Source of the DNA: Oscillospiraceae bacterium
GTDB taxonomy: Bacteria > Bacillota > Clostridia > Oscillospirales > Ruminococcaceae
Direction: 5' to 3'
NCBI GenBank assembly: GCA_009783205.1
Contig: WRHO01000001.1
Location: 151,530-215,529 of the forward strand
Length of the DNA: 64,000 bases
The notes beneath the pieces are model-generated. The model was not told the origin of the DNA. It was given only the letters and a program-made list of their open reading frames with translations, and did not search any database. The position numbers and the translations under genes were made by a program. Every line of letters starts with the position of its first letter. Position 1 is the stretch's first letter. Below are positions 24,669 through 33,249 of this stretch, in pieces.

Positions 24669-25448
24669 ATGAAGGTATTTATACTTGTAAAACAAGAGCT
24701 GAGTCATAATAGTGATGCCGATACGGTGTATGAATCGGTTTTAAAAAAGCTTAAACAATTTGATATTGAACTCGTCGATGATATAACCGATTGTGACGCT
24801 TATATCACAATCGGCGGCGACGGAACTATTTTAAAGGCGGGGGCAGAATGTGCCGTTTATAAGAAGCCGCTTTTGGGGATTAATACGGGGCGACTTGGTT
24901 TTATGGCGACCCTTGAGAAGGACAGCCTCGACAAATTGGAACGCCTTAAAAACGGCGACTTTAAAACAAATCGTCGTATGCTAATCGAAGCAAGGGTCGG
25001 CGAAAGACAACCGCAAATACTTCTTAACGACGTTGTGTTACACAGGGGGGCGGTTGAGCGACTTCCCGATTTTTCCGTAACGCGCAACGGAACCGAGGTC
25101 ATTAGGGTAAGGGCGGACGGAATTATTATAAGCACGCCTACCGGCTCGACTGCATATTCATTGTCGGCGGGGGGCCCTATTATTGAGCCGGAGTTGGAGT
25201 GTTTCTTGGTAACCGCATTATGTCCGCATACGCTTTTTAACCGCCCAATGGTCTTTTCACCGAACGGAAGCCTCGAAATTTCGGCAAATAATGTCTCGGT
25301 ATGTATGGACGGCGGCGACGGAATAATTCTTAAAGAGAACGAAAAGGTTGTAATAACAAAATCCGAATACTGTCTCGAGATTATCGACATAGACGGAAAC
25401 AATTTTTATAACGCTATCCACAATAAATTGATGAATCCGCTAAAATGA
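24669..25448 (+). CDS. nadK: NAD kinase
   Basis: ATP-dependent phosphorylation of NAD to NADP. ITIGGDGTILKAGAEC (GGDG motif), INTGRLGFMATLEKD and the Gly-rich ADGIIISTPTGSTAYSLSAGGPI are diagnostic. 259 aa. ATG begins on the base after the tlyA stop, so translation is probably coupled. Standard Firmicutes order tlyA-nadK-argR-recN. Confidence 0.95.
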   Translation: MKVFILVKQELSHNSDADTVYESVLKKLKQFDIELVDDITDCDAYITIGGDGTILKAGAECAVYKKPLLGINTGRLGFMATLEKDSLDKLERLKNGDFKTNRRMLIEARVGERQPQILLNDVVLHRGAVERLPDFSVTRNGTEVIRVRADGIIISTPTGSTAYSLSAGGPIIEPELECFLVTALCPHTLFNRPMVFSPNGSLEISANNVSVCMDGGDGIILKENEKVVITKSEYCLEIIDIDGNNFYNAIHNKLMNPLK

Positions 25449-25492
25449 AAACTGCGCTATAACCAAATATAATTAATTAACAGGAGCATAAT

Positions 25493-25918
25493 ATGGAAAA
25501 ACAAGAAAAATACAAAAAGGGTATGTATCATGTTGAAAAGGCGGCAAAGTGGCTCGAAATCGGTATTGCCGTTATAATACTAATAGTTATTTTAATTAAA
25601 ATAATTGAGCTTATGTTTGATGTCGTCGGCGTGGATTTTAACATCTTGAGCATGGGGTTTCAAGATGTTCTTTCGACAACGCTCGGGTTCGTTATCGGCG
25701 CGGAATTTGTGAAAATGATGTGTAAGCATACCTCGGAATCGGTGGTGGATTTGTTGCTTTTCGCGATTGCGCGACAAATAGTCGTCGAACACTCGAGTAT
25801 GCAGGAAACGCTAATCGGCGTTATAATAGTTTCGGGGTTGTTTGCGGTTAAAAAGTTTTTAATCAGAGCGCATAACTCGGGCGACGTTTTTGAGGCGGAA
25901 GACAGTAAGCAAAGATGA
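25493..25918 (+). CDS. small integral membrane protein, possibly PsiE-like
   Basis: 141 aa with four predicted helices (IGIAVIILIVILIKIIELMFDV, VLSTTLGFVIGAEFVKMM, VVDLLLFAIARQIVVEH, LIGVIIVSGLFAVKKFLI). The size and layout, with IARQIVVEH in the third segment, recall the phosphate-starvation-inducible E (PsiE) family, but I am not certain. AACAGGAG precedes ATG 25493. Its stop overlaps argR, so it shares the nadK-argR-recN transcript. Confidence 0.6.
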   Translation: MEKQEKYKKGMYHVEKAAKWLEIGIAVIILIVILIKIIELMFDVVGVDFNILSMGFQDVLSTTLGFVIGAEFVKMMCKHTSESVVDLLLFAIARQIVVEHSSMQETLIGVIIVSGLFAVKKFLIRAHNSGDVFEAEDSKQR

Positions 25919-26352
25919 AGAAAAAACGATTACAAGAAATTCTCGATATAATAAAGGATAAGGAAATAACAAATCAAGAGACGCTCGTTTCCGAGCTTCG
26001 GGGGCGCGGAATTGTTGTTACACAGTCCACCCTTTCCCGCGATATGACACAGCTCGGGCTGACTAAGGAGCTTTCGGAAAACGGTATAAATTGTTATACC
26101 GTTCCCGATAAGGCAAGATTTGTAAAGCTCAGCGGTATGTTTTCACAGGCGGTAAAGTCAATTAACGCGGCTATGAACACGGTTGTAATAAAAACATATT
26201 CGGGCATGGCGTCCGCCGTTTGTTCCTCATTAGATTTGAAGGACATTCCTTTGATAGTCGGAACGATTGCGGGCGACGACACAATATTCGCCATAACGCG
26301 TTCGGAAAAGGACGCTAATGAATTAACGGTTAAATTAAGGAAATTACTGTGA
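25915..26352 (+). CDS. argR: arginine repressor ArgR
   Basis: 145 aa. Winged-helix DNA-binding N-terminus (RLQEILDIIKDKEITNQETLVSELRGRGIVVTQSTLSRD) and C-terminal hexamerisation/arginine-binding domain (VVIKTYSGMASAVCSSLD, IVGTIAGDDTIF). In Firmicutes it represses arginine biosynthesis and is commonly placed before recN. Start overlaps the previous stop; stop TGA overlaps the recN start. Confidence 0.94.
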   Translation: MKKKRLQEILDIIKDKEITNQETLVSELRGRGIVVTQSTLSRDMTQLGLTKELSENGINCYTVPDKARFVKLSGMFSQAVKSINAAMNTVVIKTYSGMASAVCSSLDLKDIPLIVGTIAGDDTIFAITRSEKDANELTVKLRKLL

Positions 26353-28085
26353 TGTTGAAGGAGCTGTATATTGAAAATCTTGCGATTATTGAAAAAGCGG
26401 TAATAGGCTTTGACAAATCGCTCAATGTTTTCAGCGGGGAAACCGGCGCGGGTAAGAGTATACTTATCGGCGGGATAAACGCAGTCTTAGGCGGAAGGGT
26501 TTCAAAGGACATAGTGCGCGCCGGTGCAAATAAGGCGACCGTAACCGCGCTTTTTGACAACTTTCCCGATAATGTCCGCGAAAAGCTAACTGAATACGGT
26601 TACGCTTCGGATGCTTCGGAAGCCTCGAAAGCTTCAGACGATTGCGAGTTAATCCTCACACGCGAAATATCCGACACAGGAAGCTCCACCGCCCGAGTCA
26701 ACGGTAAAACAGCCACCGCCGCCGTCTTAAAGGAAATATCGGCGGGGTTAATTGATATTCACGGGCAACATCACACGCGAATGATTATTTCCCGCGACGC
26801 ACAGCTTGAGCTGATAGACAGCTACGGCAAAATCTCGCTTAACGAGTACAAGGATACCTTTCGGGAATTTTCGAGGGTGTCCAAGCAAATAAATACGTTC
26901 CAAAAGGAAGAGGGGCTTAAAAACGAAAAAATCGAAATATTGAACGCAAAAATCGCCGATGTAGAACCGTACAAGCTCCGTTTTGGGGAGGAGGAAGAGG
27001 TTTCGCTCGAATTAGAGCGGTTGCGTAATATTCAAACCGTTTCCGAAACGCTCAACGGCGCGTATGTAAAGCTTTCGGGTGATTCGGAGTCGGAGACGGG
27101 CGCGGTCGATTTACTTAATCTTTGTAAGCTCGGGTTGAGCGACGTCGCGAGGTTTATTCCCGTATGCAAGACATTAAAAGAACGGGTTGATGCGGCTCAT
27201 ATTGAGCTTTCCGATATAAAGCACGAGCTTTCGGTCGTCATCTCCGACAATTGCGGAACGGGCGGCGCGGAAATAAGGGATAAGCTTTCGGCATATGAGG
27301 AGCGCATGAGCGACTTTCTTCGCTTAAGGCGCAAATACGGCTTGTCCGTTGATGAGCTTATCGAAGCAACCGCCGCATGGCGGGAAGAACTCGAGGCTTT
27401 GCAAAACGGCGATGATTTTATCCAAAAACTAACCGATGAGAAAAAACAATTGGGGGATAAGGTTAAGCGACTCGGCGGCGAATTGAGCATAAAACGGAAC
27501 CGGACGGCAAAAAAGCTTTCGGAATTAATCTGTAAGGAGCTTGAGTATCTCGATATGCCGGGGACTCGCCTCGTTTTCAATTTAACCGGCGATAAGGTGA
27601 CCATAACGGGAATGGACTCGGCAGAGCTGTTAATATCGGTCAACAAGGGTGAAGCACCTAAGCCGCTTTCCAAAATAGCATCCGGCGGCGAATTATCGCG
27701 CATTATGCTCGCAATTAAGGTCGTTTTTGCCGAAAGCGACGATGTACCCGTCATGATATTTGACGAGGTAGATGCGGGAATAAGCGGTCGCGCGGCATAT
27801 AAGGTCGGGTTAAAGCTTGCGGAGCTTTCAAAGGAGCGACAGGTTTTGTGCGTTACGCATTTGGCGCAAATCGCATCAATGGCAGACAACCACCTTTTAA
27901 TTGAAAAATCGGTCGGCGCGGGAGAAAGAACCTTTACAAGCGTGAAAAAAGTAACCGGAGAACAGCGTAAGGTAGAGTTGGCGCGGATTATATCGGGTGA
28001 CGAGGACGAGATTTCTTTGGCGAACGCCGAGAGATTATTGGAAAAAGCAAAATCTCGGACTGTGCGTTCACAGCCCGAGATTTGA
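26352..28085 (+). CDS. recN: DNA repair protein RecN
   Basis: SMC-like ATPase acting early in double-strand break repair. MLKELYIENLAIIEK, Walker A FSGETGAGKSILIGGINAVLG, long coiled-coil arms, signature KIASGGELSRIMLAIKVVFA, and Walker B VPVMIFDEVDAGISGRAA are complete. 577 aa. ATG 26352 is used; GTG 26349 one codon upstream is equally possible. The last codons (KAKSRTVRSQPEI) lie in a hairpin that is the terminator of the convergent gene. Confidence 0.95.
   Translation: MLKELYIENLAIIEKAVIGFDKSLNVFSGETGAGKSILIGGINAVLGGRVSKDIVRAGANKATVTALFDNFPDNVREKLTEYGYASDASEASKASDDCELILTREISDTGSSTARVNGKTATAAVLKEISAGLIDIHGQHHTRMIISRDAQLELIDSYGKISLNEYKDTFREFSRVSKQINTFQKEEGLKNEKIEILNAKIADVEPYKLRFGEEEEVSLELERLRNIQTVSETLNGAYVKLSGDSESETGAVDLLNLCKLGLSDVARFIPVCKTLKERVDAAHIELSDIKHELSVVISDNCGTGGAEIRDKLSAYEERMSDFLRLRRKYGLSVDELIEATAAWREELEALQNGDDFIQKLTDEKKQLGDKVKRLGGELSIKRNRTAKKLSELICKELEYLDMPGTRLVFNLTGDKVTITGMDSAELLISVNKGEAPKPLSKIASGGELSRIMLAIKVVFAESDDVPVMIFDEVDAGISGRAAYKVGLKLAELSKERQVLCVTHLAQIASMADNHLLIEKSVGAGERTFTSVKKVTGEQRKVELARIISGDEDEISLANAERLLEKAKSRTVRSQPEI
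28042..28083 (-). terminator. terminator of the convergent gene, embedded in the recN coding end
   Basis: AAATCTCGG-a-CTGTG / CACAG-c-CCGAGATTT with a 4-nt loop. On the minus strand it is followed by TTTTGCTTTTTC; on the plus strand no T run follows. The hairpin codes for the last 12-13 residues of RecN. Confidence 0.6.
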
Positions 28086-28115
28086 AAACTTATATTCATT
28101 TGTCTTTTGTCGTTA

Positions 28116-28769
28116 TTACTTTTTTTCGGTCGCCGCGGGTTCTGCGGGTGCCGGCGCGGGATTTTTGCTCGATTTTATCTCCGCTCCCCACGCATCAAAC
28201 AATTCAAGGGTTCTCGCTTTGGTTTGATAGCTTATATCGGGTAGTTTTCCCGCCGTTCCCAACGCTTGATTAAACCCTTTTAAGAAGGCGTTTTTCATTG
28301 TTTCGAACATCTTTTCATCGTTACCCGCAATTGATTTTGCAAAGGTGAAAAGTCGTTGCGCGGTAGCCTCAACGCCCCAATAATCGTCATAGTCCTTTGA
28401 GGTCGCTTCGGCTTTATTATAAGCCGAAAGAGCGAACGCGCTCGGTGTGTAAGAGGTGTTGTCGGCTATGTTCTTCCAAAAATTGACCCCCGATTGTTTC
28501 TTAAAGTTCTGACTTACATAATCGGCAACAACTGCGTTTTTCATTTGAATAACGCTTTGTCCCTTGTAGCCGCGAATCGCCGCTTCATCGGTTCTTCCCG
28601 GTGCATTTTGGAAATTTCTGTTGACGTTTACCGAATCGGCGTCAAATTTGTCGACGTTATCGGTTGCGAGGGTATTGGCTTTTTCCTGTGTCTTTTCCGC
28701 CGCATTTTTAGGCAGATTACTGTGATGTGCGTTAGGCTGATTGTTAATTAAATTACCGTTAATAATCAT
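28116..28769 (-). CDS. hypothetical protein, 217 aa (DUF5610-like)
   Basis: No signal peptide or membrane helix. The N-terminal ~55 residues are Asn/Gln/Ala-rich and probably disordered. A helical domain follows (VADYVSQNFKKQSGVNFW, WGVEATAQRLFTFAKSIAG) with GFNQALGTAGKLPDISYQT near the end, then an Ala/Pro-rich tail. The GF-x3-LG-x-LP-x-ISYQT segment resembles a family annotated DUF5610 (sometimes mislabelled hydrogenase-4 component G); this match is from memory. A good SD (AAGGGG) precedes ATG. Function unknown. Confidence 0.6.
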   Translation of the reverse strand: MIINGNLINNQPNAHHSNLPKNAAEKTQEKANTLATDNVDKFDADSVNVNRNFQNAPGRTDEAAIRGYKGQSVIQMKNAVVADYVSQNFKKQSGVNFWKNIADNTSYTPSAFALSAYNKAEATSKDYDDYWGVEATAQRLFTFAKSIAGNDEKMFETMKNAFLKGFNQALGTAGKLPDISYQTKARTLELFDAWGAEIKSSKNPAPAPAEPAATEKK

Positions 28770-28865
28770 TGTGCTTTTTCCCCTTTCAAGTTATTGTCCT
28801 AATTATTATCCTTACCATATTTTTATCGGTTGATAAAATCAAAACTTTAACAAAAAAGGAATAAA

Positions 28866-29246
28866 ATGAATAAAAAGAATTTACAAAACTTACCTTTTAT
28901 AATTACAATGTCGCTTTTTGCGGTCGCTTGTATCGTCATAACACTATTCGCCGTTAAGCGCGAGCCGCAATATGTGCGAGTTTTAGAAACGCAACAAAAA
29001 CCGCCCGACACAACCGAATCGAGCGGCGTTATTACAAATGCTGCGGAAATAAATAAAATCAATATCAACACCGCGAACGCCGAAGAGCTTATGACGTTAA
29101 CGGGCATAGGCGAAACCATCGCGGAGAGAATTGTTGAGTACAGGCGCGAACGCGGCGGCTTCTCGAGCATTGATGAAATAATGGAGGTGTCGGGAATAGG
29201 CGAAAAAGTTTTCGAGAATATCAAAGCTTGTATTATAGTCGATTAA
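28866..29246 (+). CDS. comEA: ComEA-like helix-hairpin-helix DNA-binding protein
   Basis: 126 aa. An N-terminal membrane anchor ([20 protein letters not shown]), a spacer, then [36 protein letters not shown] and [16 protein letters not shown], the double HhH motif of ComEA. ComEA binds incoming DNA at the outer face during transformation and would fit with the type IV pilus genes, but the SLBB domain of longer ComEA proteins is absent and comEC is not in the window. Confidence 0.85.
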   Translation: MNKKNLQNLPFIITMSLFAVACIVITLFAVKREPQYVRVLETQQKPPDTTESSGVITNAAEINKININTANAEELMTLTGIGETIAERIVEYRRERGGFSSIDEIMEVSGIGEKVFENIKACIIVD

Positions 29247-29269
29247 TTTCAATATGGGTTTGAGTCGTT

Positions 29270-29911
29270 TCAAGAGGATTGAAGAAGCCAAAAAAGTATT
29301 GCCGCTACAATCGCAATTCCCGCAATTATAAAAATCCATTTTATCCTTGTTGAGCGGGTGCCGACTATCGGAAGCTCAACTAATCCGGCTTTGTGCAGAG
29401 CCATAGCCGCCGGCTTAAAAATAATCATTGTTAAAATTGCGTTAATCCCACCTTTAAAAAGGTTAAAAGGTATGAAAATCGGAATTAACATTCCGACAAC
29501 GGCTTCGCGGGGAATCCCCCTGTAAAAAGGAACGGCAATGTAATTCCACAATGTCATGATGAACGTCATGACAATTACGCCGACGGTTAAGCCGATTATC
29601 GCGCCTTCGAGCGTTTTGCGCCTACTGTAAATAAAGCTCGCCGCGAATACAAATGTCCCGCTCGATAATGCGTTCGCGGCACACCCGAACAGCTCGGTGT
29701 CGCTTACCGTGAACATTTCAAGCAACGGGACTATGACCGCTACGCTAAGCGCGACTAACGGGCCGTATAAAAAACCGCCTATTAAGATTATTACATCTTT
29801 AAAATCAATTGTTAAAAAAAGCACGGGTATTCTGAGTATAGCCATCACCGTATATGCCATAGCGCAAAGTAAAGCGGCGGCTACTAATTTTTGTGTTTTA
29901 CTCTTGGTCAT
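29270..29911 (-). CDS. ribU: ECF transporter substrate-binding subunit, riboflavin type (RibU-like)
   Basis: About 213 aa, six helices. The N-terminal A-x3-A motif region (KLVAAALLCAMAYTVMAI) binds the EcfT subunit, and DFKDVIILIGGFLYGPLVALSVAVIVPLLEMFT is typical of RibU. ATG 29911 (MTKSKTQK) is chosen because AAAGGAAA lies upstream; the track start at 29956 precedes this SD. No FMN riboswitch sequence is recognisable upstream, only a simple stem-loop. Shared EcfA/EcfT energy subunits must be encoded elsewhere. Confidence 0.82.
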   Translation of the reverse strand: MTKSKTQKLVAAALLCAMAYTVMAILRIPVLFLTIDFKDVIILIGGFLYGPLVALSVAVIVPLLEMFTVSDTELFGCAANALSSGTFVFAASFIYSRRKTLEGAIIGLTVGVIVMTFIMTLWNYIAVPFYRGIPREAVVGMLIPIFIPFNLFKGGINAILTMIIFKPAAMALHKAGLVELPIVGTRSTRIKWIFIIAGIAIVAAILFWLLQSS

Positions 29912-29936
29912 TAATATATTGTTTCCTTTCATGTTG

Positions 29937-29963
29937 AACGCCCTTGATTTACGCAAGGGCGTT
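29937..29963. other. stem-loop between the pilin and ribU genes
   Basis: A perfect 10-bp inverted repeat AACGCCCTTG / CAAGGGCGTT with a 7-nt spacer. On the plus strand it is followed by TAGTTTTATTT; on the minus strand (the direction of both flanking genes) no T run follows. It may stabilise or process the minus-strand transcript. Confidence 0.5.
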
Positions 29964-29993
29964 TAGTTTTATTTGTATCATAAACAGACGCCT

Positions 29994-30767
29994 CTAAATT
30001 GGAGAACCGTATACTTCTATAACATCAAACCATTTATATGTCGGACCTTTAGTCGGAGCAACGGGAGTTTTCTCACCGCCTACATAAATCTTGAAATTGT
30101 CTTTAAAGCCGTATTGAATCGGGAACGCGCCGAATATCTGCCCCCCGATAAGATTATTACTTCCAAAGTCATACGCCGCCGCAGAAACAACCGCAGGTGT
30201 CGCAAACTTAGAATAATAAACCATAGCCACCCTAAACTGGCTGTCGAACATTGCGTAATAATAACCGACCTCTCCGTCGTTCGCCATATAACCGAGAATT
30301 TCATCTAACATAGTTCCAAAAATACCGTCATTAGTGGAACCCGACGACGGAAACTCCGCAATATCGCTCGCCGCCGCGCTTTTGCCTAATGTGGCGGTTG
30401 AAAAGGTTCCGTCGTTATCCATTGTTGCGAATAAGTAAAATTCAAGACCCGACTGTTCCGCGATAGGGGCAATATTTGACGGGAATTTGACAATCGGAGA
30501 GGAACGCCTTCTTGTTACGCCGTCGATGGTTAAAAAAAACTCGCTCTCGGTGTTATCGTCCTCCATAGTGTTTAAAAGCATACTCTGTAACGCAAAATAA
30601 AACCCCCTTGCGTTTTCGTTTTGTCTGTTCGCCTCTGCCCTACGCTGAGACATTATAAAGTTGGGAACCGCAACGGCAGACATTATAGCAATAATCGACA
30701 CAACAATTATCATTTCAATCAGCGTAAAGCCGCGTTTTCCGTAAAGCCCTTTATAATTATTTAACAT
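29994..30767 (-). CDS. type IV pilin-like protein
   Basis: 257 aa with a class III signal: GKRG|FTLIEMIIVVSIIAIM, where the prepilin peptidase would cut after Gly and leave an N-terminal Phe and Glu5. The hydrophobic alpha-helix (TLIEMIIVVSIIAIMSAVAVP) is followed by FIMSQRRAEANRQNENARGFYFALQSML and a globular C-terminal domain without the Cys pair of Gram-negative pilins. Size is larger than a typical major pilin (about 150), so it may be a minor pilin or pseudopilin. GGGGAGGTG and a consensus promoter precede it. Confidence 0.88.
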   Translation of the reverse strand: MLNNYKGLYGKRGFTLIEMIIVVSIIAIMSAVAVPNFIMSQRRAEANRQNENARGFYFALQSMLLNTMEDDNTESEFFLTIDGVTRRRSSPIVKFPSNIAPIAEQSGLEFYLFATMDNDGTFSTATLGKSAAASDIAEFPSSGSTNDGIFGTMLDEILGYMANDGEVGYYYAMFDSQFRVAMVYYSKFATPAVVSAAAYDFGSNNLIGGQIFGAFPIQYGFKDNFKIYVGGEKTPVAPTKGPTYKWFDVIEVYGSPI

Positions 30768-30798
30768 AAGAAAACACCTCCCCTATTGATATATAGTC

Positions 30799-30828
30799 AT
30801 TATATCACAGGTTAAACGAAAATGTCAA
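30799..30828 (-). promoter_or_regulatory. consensus promoter of the pilin-like gene
   Basis: Minus strand TTGACA (30828-30823), 18-bp spacer, TATAAT (30804-30799), about 31 bp before the pilin start. Confidence 0.8.
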
Positions 30829-30861
30829 TTGTTTTTAAAAATTTATTTATAATTCTTAATT

Positions 30862-31191
30862 TTATTCCCACGTTTTCCAAATATTCGGTTCATTCCCTAT
30901 AGTCGCGCTTTTCCCGTTGCGGACAATGGGTGTTATCAATAATGTGGGACATTCGAGAAGCTTTTCAAACTTCCCTTCATCGGTCAAATGCTTAAACAGA
31001 TGATATTCATTAGCCCTTTCATCAGCCAAATTGTCGAGACCGACGGCGTTTATGACCGAGGTAAGCTCCCCTTTACTGAGACCTTTATCGAGGATATTAA
31101 CCGAATGATACTTTATACCGCGCTCTTTAAAATATCGTTCTGCTTTTTTTGTATCAAAGCATTTACTCTTACCGAATATTTGTATATTCAT
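30862..31191 (-). CDS. ArsC/Spx family thioredoxin-fold protein
   Basis: 109 aa. NIQIFGKSKCFDTKKAERYFKERGIKYHSVNI has the CX2T-type N-terminal Cys followed by the K-A-x2-x-F-x-E-R-G-I pattern of ArsC-family proteins, and CPTLLITPIVRNGKSATIG fits the cis-Pro and C-terminal region. The usual R-x-G ending is RNGKSATIG. Members include glutaredoxin-linked arsenate reductases and Spx regulators; nearby genes give no arsenic context, so the role is open. Overlaps the upstream ECF gene by 4 bp. Confidence 0.8.
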   Translation of the reverse strand: MNIQIFGKSKCFDTKKAERYFKERGIKYHSVNILDKGLSKGELTSVINAVGLDNLADERANEYHLFKHLTDEGKFEKLLECPTLLITPIVRNGKSATIGNEPNIWKTWE

Positions 31192-31688
31192 CGCAACAAC
31201 CCCAGCTTTTGTTTAAATTTGATTTTATCGAGTCCCGCGGCAATTGTGACAAATACCGCCGCGCTCATTGTCGCCTGTATAATGTCGCCCCAAATCCCCC
31301 CGACGGCGCAAAAAAAATCATACATAATACATGACGCGACAAAATATCCCGCAATGAGCATTAAGCCGGCGGGGATTGTCATTAAGACATTTCGTTTTAT
31401 GAGTATTTTCTCGCTTTTTCTTGTAAAAAGCATGGTCATTAATGATTTTATAAATAACGTCGGTATAATATACTGCGGGTAGCCCGACAACAAATCCGCC
31501 AATGCGCCGCCGACCGCCGCCGCAGCAGGAGCATACGGGAACGGAAGAATACAAGCGGCGAGATATATTATACAGTCGCCGGGGTGCGTATACCCGACCG
31601 GCGCGGGAATCTTCACCGTAAAAGTCAGTACGCAGGTCATTGCCGCGAAAACCGCCGCCGTTATATACAGCTTCATAGTACCCTTCAC
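31188..31688 (-). CDS. ECF transporter substrate-binding subunit (TIGR04002-like)
   Basis: 166 aa, five to six helices. PAPVGYTHPGDCIIYLAACILPFPYAPAAAAVGGALADLLSGY is typical of small ECF S-components of unknown vitamin specificity. MKGTMKLYITAAVFAAMTCV carries the Ala motif that docks EcfT. Its stop overlaps the ArsC-family start; it lies 16 bp downstream of malQ in the minus-strand direction. Confidence 0.8.
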   Translation of the reverse strand: MKGTMKLYITAAVFAAMTCVLTFTVKIPAPVGYTHPGDCIIYLAACILPFPYAPAAAAVGGALADLLSGYPQYIIPTLFIKSLMTMLFTRKSEKILIKRNVLMTIPAGLMLIAGYFVASCIMYDFFCAVGGIWGDIIQATMSAAVFVTIAAGLDKIKFKQKLGLLR

Positions 31689-31704
31689 GGAAACCTCCGA
31701 AAAC

Positions 31705-33216
31705 TCATCTGAAATAAACCTCGCTCAATGATTTTAGTTTTTTCAAGGCGGCGGGTTTAAATTCACCTTTTTTCATTCGCCAAACCCAGTTTCCGCCCGC
31801 ACCCGATTTTATTGTCCCGGGGGTGTTCATTCTTGCCGAATCGTCTAACCCTAAAACGTCCTGCATAGGAATAAGCACAATGCCGGCGGTTGAGGCGTAG
31901 AGGCTTCTTATACAAGCCCAATGCGCGGGTTCTAAAAAGCCCGGTTTTATATAGTTTTTCGCCATACTCTTAGGCGCGTTTTTTGCTTTTAAAAAGCCGT
32001 TTACGGTGGAGTTATCGTGCGTCCCCGTGTAAACAACCATATTTGATTTATAATTATGCGGAAGGTGTTCATTGTCTTGATTTTGATTATTAAACCCGAA
32101 TTGAAGAATTTTCATTCCGGGGAACCCGGTTTGTTTCAACAATATTTTAACACTATCGAAAAGCTCTCCCAAATCCTCCGCAATAATAGGGAAATTTGCG
32201 AGCGTTTTTTCTTTTTTAACCGCGTTAAACAAATCCATTCCCGGCCCGTTGAGCCATTCGCCCTTAACCGCCGTTTTTTCACCGTATGGAATTGCATAAT
32301 AAGTATCGAATGCGCGAAAATGGTCTATCCTTATTGTGTCATAAAGCTCGGACGCTTTTTTAAACCGCTTAATCCACCAGTCGAACACAAGCGGCGCGTC
32401 CCAATTGTAAAGAGGATTCCCCCACAACTGTCCCGTTTCGGAAAAATAATCGGGGGGAACGCCCGCGACCTTTGTGGGCTTACAATCGGCGTCAAGTAAA
32501 AACAACCCGGGATTTGTCCATACGTCGGCACTATCAGGGGACGCATATATAGGTATATCGCCGATTATTTTAACCCCGCTCTTATTTGCATAGCGGCGAA
32601 GCTTGTTCCATTGGCGGTGGAAGAAGAACTGTGTAAACTTCCAAAATTCAACCTCTTTACCGATTCCGTCTTGTTCGAGAAAATCCTCAATTGCTTTTTT
32701 ATCGCGCAATAAAAGCGGTCGAGACCAATTTGTAAAAGCGACGTTTTTGTTTGATGTCTTTATCGCCATGAATAGTGCGTAATCGTCAAGCCACCCCGCC
32801 TCTTCACTGTTAAACGCCAAAAAAGCTACATCGACCGCGTTTGTTCCTTCTGTAAAGGTTTTAAACGCTTCCCTCAATAATTGCATTTTAACCGCGGCGA
32901 CTTTTTCAAAGTCCACAAATGAAGGGTCTGCGCCGAAGTCGGCTTCTTCACAGCTTTTGCGCGTTAAAAGCCCGTTTCCGACCAAATCATCAAGGTCGAT
33001 TAACAACGGCTCTCCCGCAAATGCCGAGTAGCTTTGATAAGGCGAGTTACCGTAGCCGACCGGATTAATCGGCAAAACCTGCCAATATTTTTGTCCGCTA
33101 TCGCGTAACGCGTCGATAAACTCCTCCGCGTCCTTGCCGAGAGTTCCGATACCGTATGGTGACGGTAACGACGTTATATGGAGTAAAACTCCGCAGCTTC
33201 TGTTGATATTGTTCAT
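31705..33216 (-). CDS. malQ: 4-alpha-glucanotransferase (amylomaltase)
   Basis: GH77 enzyme that transfers alpha-1,4-glucan segments between maltodextrins. SCGVLLHITSLPSPYGIGTLG, YWQVLPINPVGYGNSPYQSYSAFAG, IIGDIPIYASPDSADVW, nucleophile region DTIRIDHFRAFDTYY, acid/base IIAEDLG and GTHDNSTVNGF are all present. 503 aa is full length. Together with glgA at 58 kb it points to glycogen/maltodextrin turnover. Confidence 0.95.
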   Translation of the reverse strand: MNNINRSCGVLLHITSLPSPYGIGTLGKDAEEFIDALRDSGQKYWQVLPINPVGYGNSPYQSYSAFAGEPLLIDLDDLVGNGLLTRKSCEEADFGADPSFVDFEKVAAVKMQLLREAFKTFTEGTNAVDVAFLAFNSEEAGWLDDYALFMAIKTSNKNVAFTNWSRPLLLRDKKAIEDFLEQDGIGKEVEFWKFTQFFFHRQWNKLRRYANKSGVKIIGDIPIYASPDSADVWTNPGLFLLDADCKPTKVAGVPPDYFSETGQLWGNPLYNWDAPLVFDWWIKRFKKASELYDTIRIDHFRAFDTYYAIPYGEKTAVKGEWLNGPGMDLFNAVKKEKTLANFPIIAEDLGELFDSVKILLKQTGFPGMKILQFGFNNQNQDNEHLPHNYKSNMVVYTGTHDNSTVNGFLKAKNAPKSMAKNYIKPGFLEPAHWACIRSLYASTAGIVLIPMQDVLGLDDSARMNTPGTIKSGAGGNWVWRMKKGEFKPAALKKLKSLSEVYFR

Positions 33217-33249
33217 TTCGGTATAACGCTCCCCTTGTACGACATTAGC

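Noticed and set aside
27197-28099. 300-aa minus-strand ORF opposite recN
   Set aside because: Ser-rich antisense shadow, no SD; recN on the other strand is unmistakable.
29912-29993. FMN or other riboswitch upstream of the RibU-like gene
   Set aside because: Only a simple 10-bp stem-loop is present; none of the conserved FMN aptamer blocks (AGGGGCAG, GGATTC-type) is visible.
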